The translations under genes and the position numbers were made by a program. Below, piece after piece: positions 1 through 8,811 of a stretch of 64,000 nt of DNA (position 1 is its first letter; each line of letters starts with the position of its first letter). The notes beneath the pieces were generated by a model. The model did not search any database. It was not told the origin of the DNA and saw only the letters and a list, made by a program, of their open reading frames with translations. Where the stretch lies: the NCBI RefSeq assembly GCF_004217225.1, contig NZ_SHKM01000003.1, positions 371,471 through 435,470 of the forward strand, written 5' to 3'. This stretch comes from Azospira oryzae (GTDB taxonomy: Bacteria; Pseudomonadota; Gammaproteobacteria; Burkholderiales; Rhodocyclaceae).

Positions 1-100
1 TGGCGGCCAGGGCATCCTGGCCCTGGGCCAGGAGTTCCCGTGCATTGGCAATCACCATGGGGGCAGTCACCCTCAGGGTGGAACCTTCAATGGAGATCAT
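1..100 (-). CDS. mlaB: MlaB, STAS-domain protein (partial, cut by window edge)
   Basis: About 33 N-terminal codons are visible, reading MISIEGSTLRVTAPM and onward. This matches the start of the single-domain STAS proteins that sit in the cytoplasm on the MlaFE ABC transporter and are needed for its assembly. The ATG overlaps the mlaC stop as TGATG, so the two genes are translationally coupled. The rest lies outside the window. Identification rests on the short sequence plus its position as last gene of the mla operon. Confidence 0.75.
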   Translation of the reverse strand, partial: MISIEGSTLRVTAPMVIANARELLAQGQDALAA

Positions 101-729
101 CACTTCTTACCGGCGGCAGCGGCTTCCAGGCCCTTATTCTTGGCAGCCAGGGTGCTGATCAGGCCATCGACGCCATTGGCGCGGATTTCCTGGGTGAAGG
201 ATTCACGGTAGTTGGTCACCAGGGAAACGCCGGCCACCACCACGTCATAGACCTTCCAGCCGTCGGCCTGCTTGTCCAGGGCGTAGTCCAGGCCGATATG
301 CTTGCCGTTGGTCTGGTGCACCAGGGTGCGCACGGTCACGTCGGTTTCGCCGGCCTGCATCTTGAAGGGCTTGTACTCGACGGTCTGATCCTTGTAGGCG
401 GTCAGGGCGTTGGAATAGGTACGCACCAGCAGGATGCGGAATTCATTGGTCAGCCGGGTCTTCTGCTCGGCGCTGGTCTTGGACCACTCGCGGCCCAGGG
501 CCAGGGCGGTCATGCGGGTGAAGTTGAAGTGAGGCAGCACCTTGGTTTCCACTAGGTCGATGGCCTTCTTGGTGTTGCCGTTCTGCAGGTCCTTATCGGC
601 GCGGACCACGGCCAGCACCTCATCGGTCACTTTCTTGACCAGCACATCGGGGGCCATGTCGTCGGCGAAAACGGGAGCCGACAGGAGACCGAAGCTGAGA
701 ATGGTGAAAAGGACACGAATGGCTTTCAT
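100..729 (-). CDS. mlaC: MlaC, periplasmic phospholipid-binding protein
   Basis: This 209-residue protein has a clear signal peptide (about residues 1-22, cleaved after VFA). The mature part has the Ttg2D/MlaC pattern, including the central NFTRMTALALGREW stretch and a charged Lys-rich tail. MlaC shuttles phospholipid across the periplasm between the outer-membrane MlaA complex and the inner-membrane MlaFEDB transporter. The length is usual for the family. It lies downstream of mlaA and overlaps mlaB. AGAGAG upstream is a plausible ribosome site. Confidence 0.95.
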   Translation of the reverse strand: MKAIRVLFTILSFGLLSAPVFADDMAPDVLVKKVTDEVLAVVRADKDLQNGNTKKAIDLVETKVLPHFNFTRMTALALGREWSKTSAEQKTRLTNEFRILLVRTYSNALTAYKDQTVEYKPFKMQAGETDVTVRTLVHQTNGKHIGLDYALDKQADGWKVYDVVVAGVSLVTNYRESFTQEIRANGVDGLISTLAAKNKGLEAAAAGKK

Positions 730-783
730 GGCGCAATCTCTCTAATTGGGAAGCGGATTTTAACTTAGGGGGGAGCACAAAGA

Positions 784-809
784 CATACCCCGCCTGGCGG
801 CGGGGTATG
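784..809 (-). terminator. Strong hairpin between mlaA and mlaC
   Basis: Perfect 11-bp inverted repeat (784-794 with 799-809) and a 4-base loop. It lies just after the mlaA stop codon and about 55 bases before the mlaC start. On the minus strand it is followed by a short T-rich stretch (TCTTTGTGCT), weaker than a typical U-tract. It may be a leaky terminator or an mRNA-stabilising hairpin setting the mlaA to mlaC ratio. Confidence 0.5.
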
Positions 810-826
810 GTCAGGAGGGGGAAGAC

Positions 827-1546
827 TCAGTCCTCAAGCTTTTCCCGGGGCGGGTTGCCGTCGTAAACCAGGCTCTTGCGGCGCTGCAGGTAGGCATCGC
901 GCATATAGGTGTACTTGTCCAGGGCGGCATCGTCGATGACCTTCTCCGCCGGCAGCAGGGAAGCGCGGGTATCCACCAGGCGCAGCACGGCTAGGCTGTT
1001 GCGGGTCGGCACGTGATCCACGTTCCACACCGGATCAACAGCCACATCCACCACGTAACCGGCGGTATCACGCACGGTGCGGGAGCCGATGAACGGCCAC
1101 ACCACGTAGGCGCCTTCGCCCACACCCCAGCGGCCGAAGGTCTGGCCGAAGTCCTCGTCGTGCTTTTCCAGGCCGGCGGGCGTGGCCACATCGAACACGC
1201 CCAGGACGCCGATGGTGGTATTCAGCAGGAAGCGGCCGGCATCGGAGGCGGCGTCGGCGGGCTTGCCCTGCAGCAGGTTGTTCACGGCGATGAAGACGTC
1301 GGCGATGTTGCCGAAGAAGTTGCCGACCCCGGTCTGCACCGGCTGGGGCAGGACGTAGTCGTAACCCTGGGCCACCGGCTTGATGATGGCCTTGTCCAGG
1401 CCGTCATTGAAGGAGAACATGGCCCGGTTGAAACCTTCCAGGGGATCCTTGGGGTTGTTGGCGGTGCTGGCACAGCCGGAGAGTCCGGCCAGCAAAGCCG
1501 TGGCTAGCGCGAACATACCGAAACGCTTGGCTACCTTTTTATCCAC
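827..1546 (-). CDS. mlaA: MlaA (VacJ) outer-membrane lipoprotein
   Basis: This 239-residue protein has a lipoprotein signal ending in the lipobox LSGC (Cys about residue 25), then the MlaA signature DPLEGFNRAMFSFND. MlaA is a ring-shaped outer-membrane protein that takes mislocalised phospholipid from the outer leaflet and passes it to MlaC. The start is GTG, supported by GAGGGA five bases upstream. In E. coli mlaA is unlinked from mlaFEDCB; here it sits inside the operon between mlaD and mlaC, an arrangement known from several betaproteobacteria. Confidence 0.95.
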   Translation of the reverse strand: MDKKVAKRFGMFALATALLAGLSGCASTANNPKDPLEGFNRAMFSFNDGLDKAIIKPVAQGYDYVLPQPVQTGVGNFFGNIADVFIAVNNLLQGKPADAASDAGRFLLNTTIGVLGVFDVATPAGLEKHDEDFGQTFGRWGVGEGAYVVWPFIGSRTVRDTAGYVVDVAVDPVWNVDHVPTRNSLAVLRLVDTRASLLPAEKVIDDAALDKYTYMRDAYLQRRKSLVYDGNPPREKLED

Positions 1547-1629
1547 TTTTGTCCCTCGAAATATCGATAGTTAGTTATTTGTGCGTCGCGCCAAGCATGC
1601 CAGAGGAATGAAGCCATGGCAAAACCGGC

Positions 1630-2100
1630 TTACTTCTTGTCCTGTCCTTCGGATGCCTTGTTGAACAGGAACTGGCTGATCAGTTTCTCCAGCACCACCG
1701 CCGACTGGGTCTTGGAGATGGAGTCGCCGGGGGAGAGCATTTTCTCGTCCCCGCCCACATCCAGCCCGATGTACTGCTCACCAAGCAGGCCGGAAGTCAG
1801 GATCGAAGCAAAAGTATCCTTCGGAAACTTGAAACGGGTATCCACCGTCATGGTCACCACGGCTTCGTAGGTCTGGGGATCGAAATGGATTTCCGAAACC
1901 CGACCCACCACCACGCCGGCACTTTTCACCGGACCGCGGACCTTCAGGCCCCCGATATTATCAAACTTGGCCTGCAGGACGTAGGTCTCGGCAAAGTTGG
2001 AACCGGACAGATTCCCCACTTTTAGTGCCAAAAACAACAGTGACAGGAAACCAATAGCGACAAAAACACCGACCCACAGGTCGAGCACCTTACGATTCAT
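1630..2100 (-). CDS. mlaD: MlaD, MCE-domain lipid transport subunit
   Basis: 156 residues. An N-terminal membrane helix (about residues 7-28) is followed by one MCE domain with the typical GGLKVRGPVKSAGVVVGRV stretch and the LLGEQYIGL motif near its end. MlaD anchors in the inner membrane, forms a hexameric ring on MlaFE and exchanges lipid with MlaC. The ATG at 2100 is chosen over an in-frame TTG one codon upstream because it forms a TGATG coupling with mlaE. Length fits short beta- and gammaproteobacterial MlaD. Confidence 0.95.
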   Translation of the reverse strand: MNRKVLDLWVGVFVAIGFLSLLFLALKVGNLSGSNFAETYVLQAKFDNIGGLKVRGPVKSAGVVVGRVSEIHFDPQTYEAVVTMTVDTRFKFPKDTFASILTSGLLGEQYIGLDVGGDEKMLSPGDSISKTQSAVVLEKLISQFLFNKASEGQDKK

Positions 2101-2882
2101 CAAGCCCCCCGGAACATAAACGAGGTGAGAACAACATCCAGCGCCAGGATAACCAGGGCCGACGTCACCACAGTGCGCGTGATCGCGCGAGAAACCCCCT
2201 CGGCGGTCGGCGCCGAGTCATAGCCTTCAAATACGGAAATCCACGACACGGCGGCACCGAACACCACGCTCTTGATGACGCCGTTGAGGATGTCTTCGCG
2301 GAAATCGACGGAAGCCTGCATCTGGGACCAGAAGGCGCCGTCATCGACGCCGATCAGCACCACGCCGACCAGCCAGCCGCCGAACACCCCCATGGCCGAG
2401 AACAGGGCCGCCAGGAAGGGCATGGAAATGACACCACCCCAGAAACGGGGCGCCACCACCCGGGCCAGGGGATTGACAGCCATCATGTCCATGGCCTTCA
2501 ACTGCTCGGTGGCCTTCATCAGGCCGATTTCCGCCGTGATGGAGGAACCGGCCCGGGAGGCGAACAGCAGGGCCGCCACCACGGGGCCCAGCTCCCGCAC
2601 CAGGGACAGGGCCACCAGGATGCCCAGGGCCTCGGAGGAACCGAAGCGCTGCAGTGTTTCATAGCCCTGCAGCCCCAGCACCATGCCGACGAAGAGGCCG
2701 GAAACGGTGATGATGAGCAGGGACAGCACGCCGCTGAAATAGACTTCCCGGACCGTCAGGTTGGGCCGGGTCAGGCACTGGCCGGAATAACGCAGGACGG
2801 CCCAGAAGAAGCGGCTGGCAAAACCCAGCTGCCAGATACGATCCACCAGGCTGGCGCCCAGCCGACGCAACAAATCAGCCAC
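2100..2882 (-). CDS. mlaE: MlaE, ABC transporter permease
   Basis: 260 residues, the same length as E. coli MlaE. It has several hydrophobic helices and the family core with LGLQGYETLQRFG, the SLVRELGPVVAALLFASRAG stretch and EQLKAMDMMAVNP. This is the inner-membrane permease of the phospholipid transporter. The open frame extends further upstream, but homologous sequence begins at VADLLRRLG, so I use the GTG at 2882. It overlaps the 3' end of mlaF by 8 bases, consistent with translational coupling. Confidence 0.93.
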   Translation of the reverse strand: MADLLRRLGASLVDRIWQLGFASRFFWAVLRYSGQCLTRPNLTVREVYFSGVLSLLIITVSGLFVGMVLGLQGYETLQRFGSSEALGILVALSLVRELGPVVAALLFASRAGSSITAEIGLMKATEQLKAMDMMAVNPLARVVAPRFWGGVISMPFLAALFSAMGVFGGWLVGVVLIGVDDGAFWSQMQASVDFREDILNGVIKSVVFGAAVSWISVFEGYDSAPTAEGVSRAITRTVVTSALVILALDVVLTSFMFRGA

Positions 2883-3696
2883 GCACACCTCCCAGCAGGG
2901 AATCGGCCACGGACACCGCCGGGTAATGGAAAGGCACCGGGCCGTCGGCCTCGGCATGAACAAACTGATGCACGAAGGGGTCCCGGGAGGCCCGGATCTC
3001 GTCCGGCGTGCCCTGGGCCACGACCCGTCCGGCAGACATGAAGTAGATGTAGTCGACGATCTGCAGGGACTCCTGGATATCGTGGGTGACCATGATGGAG
3101 GTCGCTCCCAGGGCATCGTTGAGCTTGCGGATCAGCTGGCCGATGACACCCAGGGAAATGGGGTCGAGGCCGGTGAAGGGCTCGTCGTACATGATCAGCA
3201 TGGGGTCCAGGGCCACCGCCCGGGCCAGGGCCACCCGGCGGGCCATGCCGCCGGAAAGCTCGTTCGGCATCAGCCCGGCGGCGCCGCGCAGGCCGACGGC
3301 CTGCAGTTTCAGCAGCACCATGTCGCGGATCAGCTCTTCCGGCAGGTCGGTATGTTCCCGCATCTGGAAAGCCACGTTGTCGAACACGGACATGTCGGTG
3401 AACAGGGCGCCGAACTGGAACAGCATGCCCATGCGGCGGCGCAGGGCATAGAGTTCCCGGGTATTCATGCGGTGCACCGCATGGCCGGCCACCTTGACCT
3501 CGCCCGCACTGGGACGCAGCTGGCCGCCGATCAGGCGCAACAGGGTGGTTTTGCCGCAGCCGCTGCCGCCCATGATGGCCACCACCTTGCCCTTGTGGAA
3601 GCTCATGTCGATGCCTTCCAGCACCTTGCGGGGGCCGGAATCGGTATCGTAGGCGAAGTTGAGGCCGCGTATTTCGACCAGACTCTCGGTCGGCAC
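2875..3696 (-). CDS. mlaF: MlaF, ABC transporter ATPase
   Basis: 273 residues with Walker A GGSGCGKT (43-50), ABC signature LSGGM (147-151), Walker B LIMYDEP (167-173) and the H-loop in MVTHDIQES. It powers MlaE-dependent phospholipid movement from the cytoplasmic face of the inner membrane. Start is GTG with AAGGA seven bases upstream. It is the first gene of the mlaFEDACB operon and diverges from the pilus response regulator; the 157-base gap must hold both promoters, but I see no convincing consensus elements there. Confidence 0.95.
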   Translation of the reverse strand: MPTESLVEIRGLNFAYDTDSGPRKVLEGIDMSFHKGKVVAIMGGSGCGKTTLLRLIGGQLRPSAGEVKVAGHAVHRMNTRELYALRRRMGMLFQFGALFTDMSVFDNVAFQMREHTDLPEELIRDMVLLKLQAVGLRGAAGLMPNELSGGMARRVALARAVALDPMLIMYDEPFTGLDPISLGVIGQLIRKLNDALGATSIMVTHDIQESLQIVDYIYFMSAGRVVAQGTPDEIRASRDPFVHQFVHAEADGPVPFHYPAVSVADSLLGGVRG

Positions 3697-3853
3697 GGAA
3701 AATCCTTGCTGAAAAAACCAAAGGGGGCGATTTTAGCAGATAGGCCCTGGGGCTCCGTGAAAAATTCCAGCGAAACTCCCGGGGAAGTGGCGTATTTTGG
3801 CCACATAAAGCGCTGCAAGCCCCCTTGCTGCCACCAATTTCGAGCGAACGAAA

Positions 3854-5317
3854 ATGCCCGATAAAAGCGCCTTCCCCGCGGCATCGTCACGCCCCCTGCT
3901 GCTGATCGTGGACGACGACCCCCTGATCAGCGACACGCTGGCCTATTCCCTGGCGTCCTCGTTCGAAGTCCTCACCAGCCCCTCCCGCAGCCACTGTGCC
4001 AGCCTGCTGCGCCAACTGCGCCAGCCACCCGATCTGGCCCTGGTGGACCTGGGACTGCCTCCCCTGCCCCACCAGCCGGACGAAGGCTTTGCCCTCATCG
4101 GCGAACTGCTGGCCCAGTCGCCGGCCATGCGCATCCTTGTGCTTTCCGGCCAGGACGGGGAAGCTCACGGCCGCCACGCCCGCACCCTGGGAGCGGTGGA
4201 CTTCATCGCCAAGCCGGCCGACCCCGCCCTCCTGCGCCAGGCCCTGCTGAACAGCCTCACTTTCCGCGAGGCGGCCCCGGCCGACTCGCCCCTCCTGGGC
4301 CACAGCGAACCCATGGAGAAGCTGCGGGCCCAGATCCACCACTACGCCGACTCCCCGTTTCCGGTGCTGATCGAAGGCGAATCGGGCAGCGGCAAGGAAA
4401 TCGTCGCCCATCAGCTGCACCTGGCCACCGGCCGCCGCGACAAGCCCTACCTGGCCCTCAACTGTGCCGCCATCTCGCCCACCCTGCTGGAGCCCACCCT
4501 GTTTGGCCACGCCAAGGGTGCCTTCACCGGGGCCGCCGGCGCCCGCAGCGGCTATTTCGAGGACGCGGCGGACGGCACCCTGTTTCTCGACGAAATCGGC
4601 GAATTGCCCCTGGAGCTGCAGCCCAAGCTGCTGCGGGTCCTGGAAAACGGCGAGTTCCAGCGGGTCGGCGAAACCCAGAGCCGCCGCAGCAACGCCCGCA
4701 TAGTCGCCGCCACCAACCGGGACCTCAAAAGGGAGGTGCGCGAGGGACGCTTCCGGGCCGACCTCTATCACCGCCTCTCCGTATTCAGCATCCTGGTCCC
4801 GCCCCTGCGGGAAATGGGCCGGGACCGGCAGGAACTCCTGGAGCACTTCCGCCAGCGCTATGCCCAGCAGAGCCACCTCCCGCCTTTCCAGTTGGACGAG
4901 CCGGCCCGGGCCCTGTGGGATGGCTATGCCTTCCCCGGCAATGTGCGGGAGCTGCGCAACATCGTCATCCGCCTCACCGCCAAATACCCGGGCCAAACGG
5001 TGACGGCTGAACAGCTGGCCGGCGAACTGGACCTGCCCCAGCCCGATACTGGTCCCCGCCACGACCAGCCCGTGACACCCGACATCCGGGCCGCCCGGGA
5101 GCACCTGCAGCAGGCCCCGGCCGGTTTCGACCTGGACCAGCACCTGGCCCGCTGGGAAAAAGCCTATGTGGAGGCCGCCCTGCAGATCACCCAGGGCAAC
5201 CTGAGCCAGGCAGCCCGCCTGCTCGGCATCAACCGCACCACCCTGCACGCCCGCCGGGACAGCCTGGAGCGCCTGCCCAGCCAGGACCAAGGAAACGAGG
5301 ACCGCCATGTACCTTGA
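3854..5317 (+). CDS. NtrC-family sigma-54 response regulator (pilus-associated)
   Basis: 487 residues in three domains. The receiver (about 15-130) has acidic residues at 20-22 and the phospho-acceptor Asp65 in LVDLGLP. The AAA+ domain has Walker A GESGSGKE (about 175), the sigma-54 contact loop GAFTGA (about 222-227) and Walker B TLFLDEIGELP. The C-terminal Fis-type helix-turn-helix includes NLSQAARLLGINRTTLHARR. It should activate sigma-54 promoters when phosphorylated. Its stop overlaps mshM by 11 bases, making it first gene of the pilus operon. The likely partner is the histidine kinase at the far end (19922-21631), and a likely target is the pilin promoter at 21737. It resembles PilR and PrsR; I cannot choose between those subfamilies. 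Confidence 0.9.
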   Translation: MPDKSAFPAASSRPLLLIVDDDPLISDTLAYSLASSFEVLTSPSRSHCASLLRQLRQPPDLALVDLGLPPLPHQPDEGFALIGELLAQSPAMRILVLSGQDGEAHGRHARTLGAVDFIAKPADPALLRQALLNSLTFREAAPADSPLLGHSEPMEKLRAQIHHYADSPFPVLIEGESGSGKEIVAHQLHLATGRRDKPYLALNCAAISPTLLEPTLFGHAKGAFTGAAGARSGYFEDAADGTLFLDEIGELPLELQPKLLRVLENGEFQRVGETQSRRSNARIVAATNRDLKREVREGRFRADLYHRLSVFSILVPPLREMGRDRQELLEHFRQRYAQQSHLPPFQLDEPARALWDGYAFPGNVRELRNIVIRLTAKYPGQTVTAEQLAGELDLPQPDTGPRHDQPVTPDIRAAREHLQQAPAGFDLDQHLARWEKAYVEAALQITQGNLSQAARLLGINRTTLHARRDSLERLPSQDQGNEDRHVP

Positions 5318-6752
5318 ACACTACGGCCTGCGGGAGGCTCCGTTCCGCATCACCCCGCACACCGACTTCTTCTTTGCCGGCGGCAACCGGGGCGCCACCC
5401 TGGAAGCCCTGATCTACGCCATCAGCAACGACGAGGGCATCGTCAAGGTGACGGGCGAGGTGGGCAGCGGCAAGACCATGCTGTGCCGCATGCTGCTGGA
5501 AAAGCTGCCGGCCACGGTGGAGACGGTCTACCTGGCCAACCCCTCCTATTCCCGGGACGAGATTCTCCATGCCCTGGCCGCCGAGCTGCAGCTGGAGCTG
5601 CCCGAAGGACGCCCCTCCCTGCTGCTCAAGGCCTTGCAGGAACGCCTGCTGCAAAGCTATGCCGCCGGACGCCGGGTGGTGGTGCTGATCGACGAGGCCC
5701 ATGCCATGCCGGGGGAAACCCTGGAGGAAATCCGCCTCCTCTCCAACCTGGAATCATCCCGCCACAAGCTCCTGCAGATAGTCCTCTTCGGCCAGCCGGA
5801 GCTGGACGAGCGCCTGGCCCAGCCGGACCTGCGCCAGCTGAAGGAACGCATCACCCACAACTTCGGCCTGGAGCCCCTGCGCCGCACCGACATCGGCCCC
5901 TACCTGATGTTCCGCCTGCGGGCAGCGGGCTACCACGGGCCCGACATCTTCAGCCCGCGGGCCCTGCAGGACATCGATGCGGCTTCGGAAGGCCTCACCC
6001 GGCGCATCAACATCCTGGCCGACAAGGCCATGCTGGCCGCCTTTGCCGCCAACACCCACCTGGTGGACCAGCCCCAGGTCCAGGCCGCGGTGAAGGACGC
6101 CCAGTTCGCCCCCCTGCCGGCCGCCAGCAAGGCAAGTCCCCTGCGCCCCATGCTGCTGGCCCTGCCCCTGGGCCTCGCCCTCACCCTCGGCGCCTACTGG
6201 GCCGGACGGCAAAGCGTCGCCGCCGACGCGGCGCCGCCCGCGGCTGCCGCCGCACCCACCGCCCAGACACCCGCCACCGCGCCATCAGCGGCCGCCCCGG
6301 AAGCTGTCACAGCCCCCGAGGCAACGCCGGCGCCCCAGGAGCCAGCGGCAACCCCGGGGGCCGAATCCGCACCGGCGGAAACGCCGGCGGCCACCTCCGC
6401 CGCCCCGCTCCCCGCCGACCTGCCGCCAAATACCGGCCGCCTCACCCGGCAAGCCCTGGCGGCGCACCAGGCCTGGCTGCCCCAGGCCGACGACCGCCAC
6501 TATGTGCTTCAACTGCTGGCAGTGAGGGGTTCCGCCACCCGGGAAGTGGAAGCCTTCCTGGCCCAGGCCGCCCGCGACCTGCCCCCCGGGACGCTGCGCG
6601 CCTACTACCGGACGGCGGCGGAGGGACCGCGCTGGGGCGTGACCTACGGCGATTTTCCGGACCGCAATAGCGCCGTGACGGCCCTGGCCGCCCTTCCCGA
6701 AGCCATCCGCAACACCCGCCCTTACCCGCGGCAGGTGCAGCGGCTACGTTAA
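5307..6752 (+). CDS. mshM: MshM/ExeA-like ATPase with C-terminal SPOR-like domain
   Basis: 481 residues. The N-terminal ExeA-type AAA ATPase starts MYLEHYGLREAPF and has Walker A GEVGSGKT (about 50-57) and Walker B VVVLIDEAH (about 125-133). A membrane helix follows (about 283-300), then a long Ala/Pro-rich periplasmic linker. The last ~75 residues (HYVLQLLAVRG to YPRQVQRL) have the pattern of a SPOR peptidoglycan-binding repeat. ExeA/MshM proteins are thought to help the secretin through the cell wall using ATP. The start overlaps the response regulator, so it is co-translated. Confidence 0.88.
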   Translation: MYLEHYGLREAPFRITPHTDFFFAGGNRGATLEALIYAISNDEGIVKVTGEVGSGKTMLCRMLLEKLPATVETVYLANPSYSRDEILHALAAELQLELPEGRPSLLLKALQERLLQSYAAGRRVVVLIDEAHAMPGETLEEIRLLSNLESSRHKLLQIVLFGQPELDERLAQPDLRQLKERITHNFGLEPLRRTDIGPYLMFRLRAAGYHGPDIFSPRALQDIDAASEGLTRRINILADKAMLAAFAANTHLVDQPQVQAAVKDAQFAPLPAASKASPLRPMLLALPLGLALTLGAYWAGRQSVAADAAPPAAAAAPTAQTPATAPSAAAPEAVTAPEATPAPQEPAATPGAESAPAETPAATSAAPLPADLPPNTGRLTRQALAAHQAWLPQADDRHYVLQLLAVRGSATREVEAFLAQAARDLPPGTLRAYYRTAAEGPRWGVTYGDFPDRNSAVTALAALPEAIRNTRPYPRQVQRLR

Positions 6753-6906
6753 AAAAAGGGAAAACAGGCGAAAAAGTGTGAGGAAAGCCCAATTTCCACC
6801 AAAAAAAACATGCTAGAGTGAATCGAAGCTTCAAAAATAATCAACGTTAAAACATAGCGTTACATAAGAACGGCCCCATAACGAGACAACCGATAAGGCC
6901 CGCCCC
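6753..6906 (+). other. A-rich leader between mshM and mshL
   Basis: This 154-base gap is the only sizeable non-coding break among the assembly genes. It is much more AT-rich than its surroundings, with runs of A at 6753-6759 and 6801-6808, and could hold a promoter for mshL onward. I found neither a clean sigma-70 pair nor a sigma-54 GG-N10-GC element in it. Confidence 0.3.
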
Positions 6907-8811
6907 ATGAAGCCTGCCCATTACGGCCCCCGCCCCGACGGCCTCCCGTCGTTGCCCAAGCATTTCCCCGTGCGCGCCCTGCTGGCAGCACTATCCCTGG
7001 GACTGCTCGGCGCCTGCGCCTCCCCCGTTGCCAAGGACCCCAGCAAGGCCCACCTGCAGGCGGACTCGGCGCCCGTGGTCAGCGGCGCCATTCCGGCACC
7101 GGTGATGCAGACGGCGGCCTTGCCCAAACCCCGGATCGCGCCCCGCACCGAGACCTATTCGGTGGTGGTGAACAACGTCAAGGTGCAGGAGTTGCTGTTC
7201 GCCCTGGCCCGGGACGCCAAGCTCAACGTGGATATCCACCCGGGCATCAGCGGCACGGTGACCCTCAACGCCATCGACCAGACCCTGCCCCAGATCCTCA
7301 ACCGCCTGGCCAAGCAGGTGGACATGCGCTTCGAACTGGACGGCCCCAATCTGGCGGTGATGCCGGACACGCCCTACCTGCGCAATTACAAGATCGACTA
7401 CGTGAACATGACCCGGGACACCGCCGGCACCGTCTCGGTCACCACCCAGATCGCCACCGCCGGCGCCGGCGCCAGCACCACCGGCACCACCACGGTCCCG
7501 GGCACCGCCGGCAGCGGCAACAGTTCCGTCACCCGCATCGAGAACAAGGCCCAGCACCATTTCTGGGACAACCTGATCCAGAACATCAAGGACATCCTGC
7601 GGGAAACCGACAAGGTCATGCCCGAAGGCTCCTCGGAAACGGTCACCGAAGTGGCCGCCACCCAGACCACCACCGGCACCGGCACGCCGCCGGCGGCCGG
7701 CAGCCGCACCTCGGCCCCCGCCACCAGCCTGGCGGGCAGCGCCAATCCGGCCACCCTGCAGAACAGCGGTGCCATGGTGGTGCGGCGCACCACCTTCCGC
7801 GAGGCCGCCTCGGTCATGGCCCATCCGGAAACGGGCATCGTCACGGTGCGCGCCACCTCCCGGCAGCACGAGAAAATCCAGGAATACGTGGACCAGGTGA
7901 TGGGCAGCGCCCGGCGCCAGGTGCTGATCGAGGCCACCATCGCCGAAGTGCGGCTGGACCAGAACTACCAGCAGGGCATCAACTGGAGCCGCATCACCGG
8001 CGGCGCCGCCGGCTTCACCTTGACCCAGACCCTGGGCGGTGCCGTGGCCGGCATCATCGCCAGCGGCAGCAATTTCGAGATCGGCTACAAGAACTCCACC
8101 TCCGGCGGAGGCTTCACCAGCGCCCTGCGCCTGCTGGAAACCTTCGGCACGGTGAAGGTGCTGTCCAGCCCCAAGATCAGCGTCCTCAACAACCAGACGG
8201 CGGTGATCAAGGTGGTGGACAACCACGTCTATTTCACCATCAAGGCCGACACCAGCCAGAACCAGGTGAACACCGTCACCACCTACACCACCACCCTCAA
8301 CTCGGTGCCGGTGGGCTTCGTCATGAACGTCACCGCCCAGATCAGCGGCGACGACACGGTGCTCCTCAACATCCGCCCCAGCATCTCCCGGGTGGTGGAT
8401 GAAATCCCCGACCCCAATCCGGCCTTGAAGAAGGGCATCAACGGCCTGGCCGACAGCATCGAGAGCAAGGTCCCGGTGATCCGCACCCGGGAGATGGAAT
8501 CGGTGCTGCGGGTGGAAAACGGCAACATCGCCGTCATGGGCGGCCTCATGGAAGAGATGCTGCAGAACCGGGCCGACAGCGTTCCCGGACTCTCCCGCCT
8601 GCCCGTGGCCGGCGGCCTCTTCTCGGCCAAGGACGACTCCCTGCAGAAGACCGAACTGGTCATCTTCCTGCGCCCGGTCATCATCCGCGAAGCCAGCATC
8701 GGTGGCGACTACGCCAACCTGAGGGACGCCCTGCCGACCAAGGACTTTTTCGCCAACAACCCGGGGCCCCAGCAGCAGATGGCGCCCTCCGGCATGGAGC
8801 CGCGGCCGTGA
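6907..8811 (+). CDS. mshL: MshL, pilus secretin (outer-membrane lipoprotein)
   Basis: 634 residues. An N-terminal signal ends in lipobox LLGAC (about residue 37). A short STN-like segment (about 80-170) follows, then a Thr/Gly/Ala-rich low-complexity linker, and a C-terminal secretin domain with RQVLIEATIAEV, VKVLSSPKISVLNN and VPVIRTREMESVLR. It forms the outer-membrane pore through which the pilus emerges. The first ATG gives an unusually long n-region before the hydrophobic core and only a weak ribosome site, so a later start is possible. Its stop overlaps mshN. Confidence 0.93.
   Translation: MKPAHYGPRPDGLPSLPKHFPVRALLAALSLGLLGACASPVAKDPSKAHLQADSAPVVSGAIPAPVMQTAALPKPRIAPRTETYSVVVNNVKVQELLFALARDAKLNVDIHPGISGTVTLNAIDQTLPQILNRLAKQVDMRFELDGPNLAVMPDTPYLRNYKIDYVNMTRDTAGTVSVTTQIATAGAGASTTGTTTVPGTAGSGNSSVTRIENKAQHHFWDNLIQNIKDILRETDKVMPEGSSETVTEVAATQTTTGTGTPPAAGSRTSAPATSLAGSANPATLQNSGAMVVRRTTFREAASVMAHPETGIVTVRATSRQHEKIQEYVDQVMGSARRQVLIEATIAEVRLDQNYQQGINWSRITGGAAGFTLTQTLGGAVAGIIASGSNFEIGYKNSTSGGGFTSALRLLETFGTVKVLSSPKISVLNNQTAVIKVVDNHVYFTIKADTSQNQVNTVTTYTTTLNSVPVGFVMNVTAQISGDDTVLLNIRPSISRVVDEIPDPNPALKKGINGLADSIESKVPVIRTREMESVLRVENGNIAVMGGLMEEMLQNRADSVPGLSRLPVAGGLFSAKDDSLQKTELVIFLRPVIIREASIGGDYANLRDALPTKDFFANNPGPQQQMAPSGMEPRP

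Noticed and set aside
3780..3835. Possible sigma-54 site before the response regulator (TGGCGTATTTTGGCC)
   Set aside because: GG to GC spacing is 9 bases, not 10; overlapping alternatives give 9 or 11.
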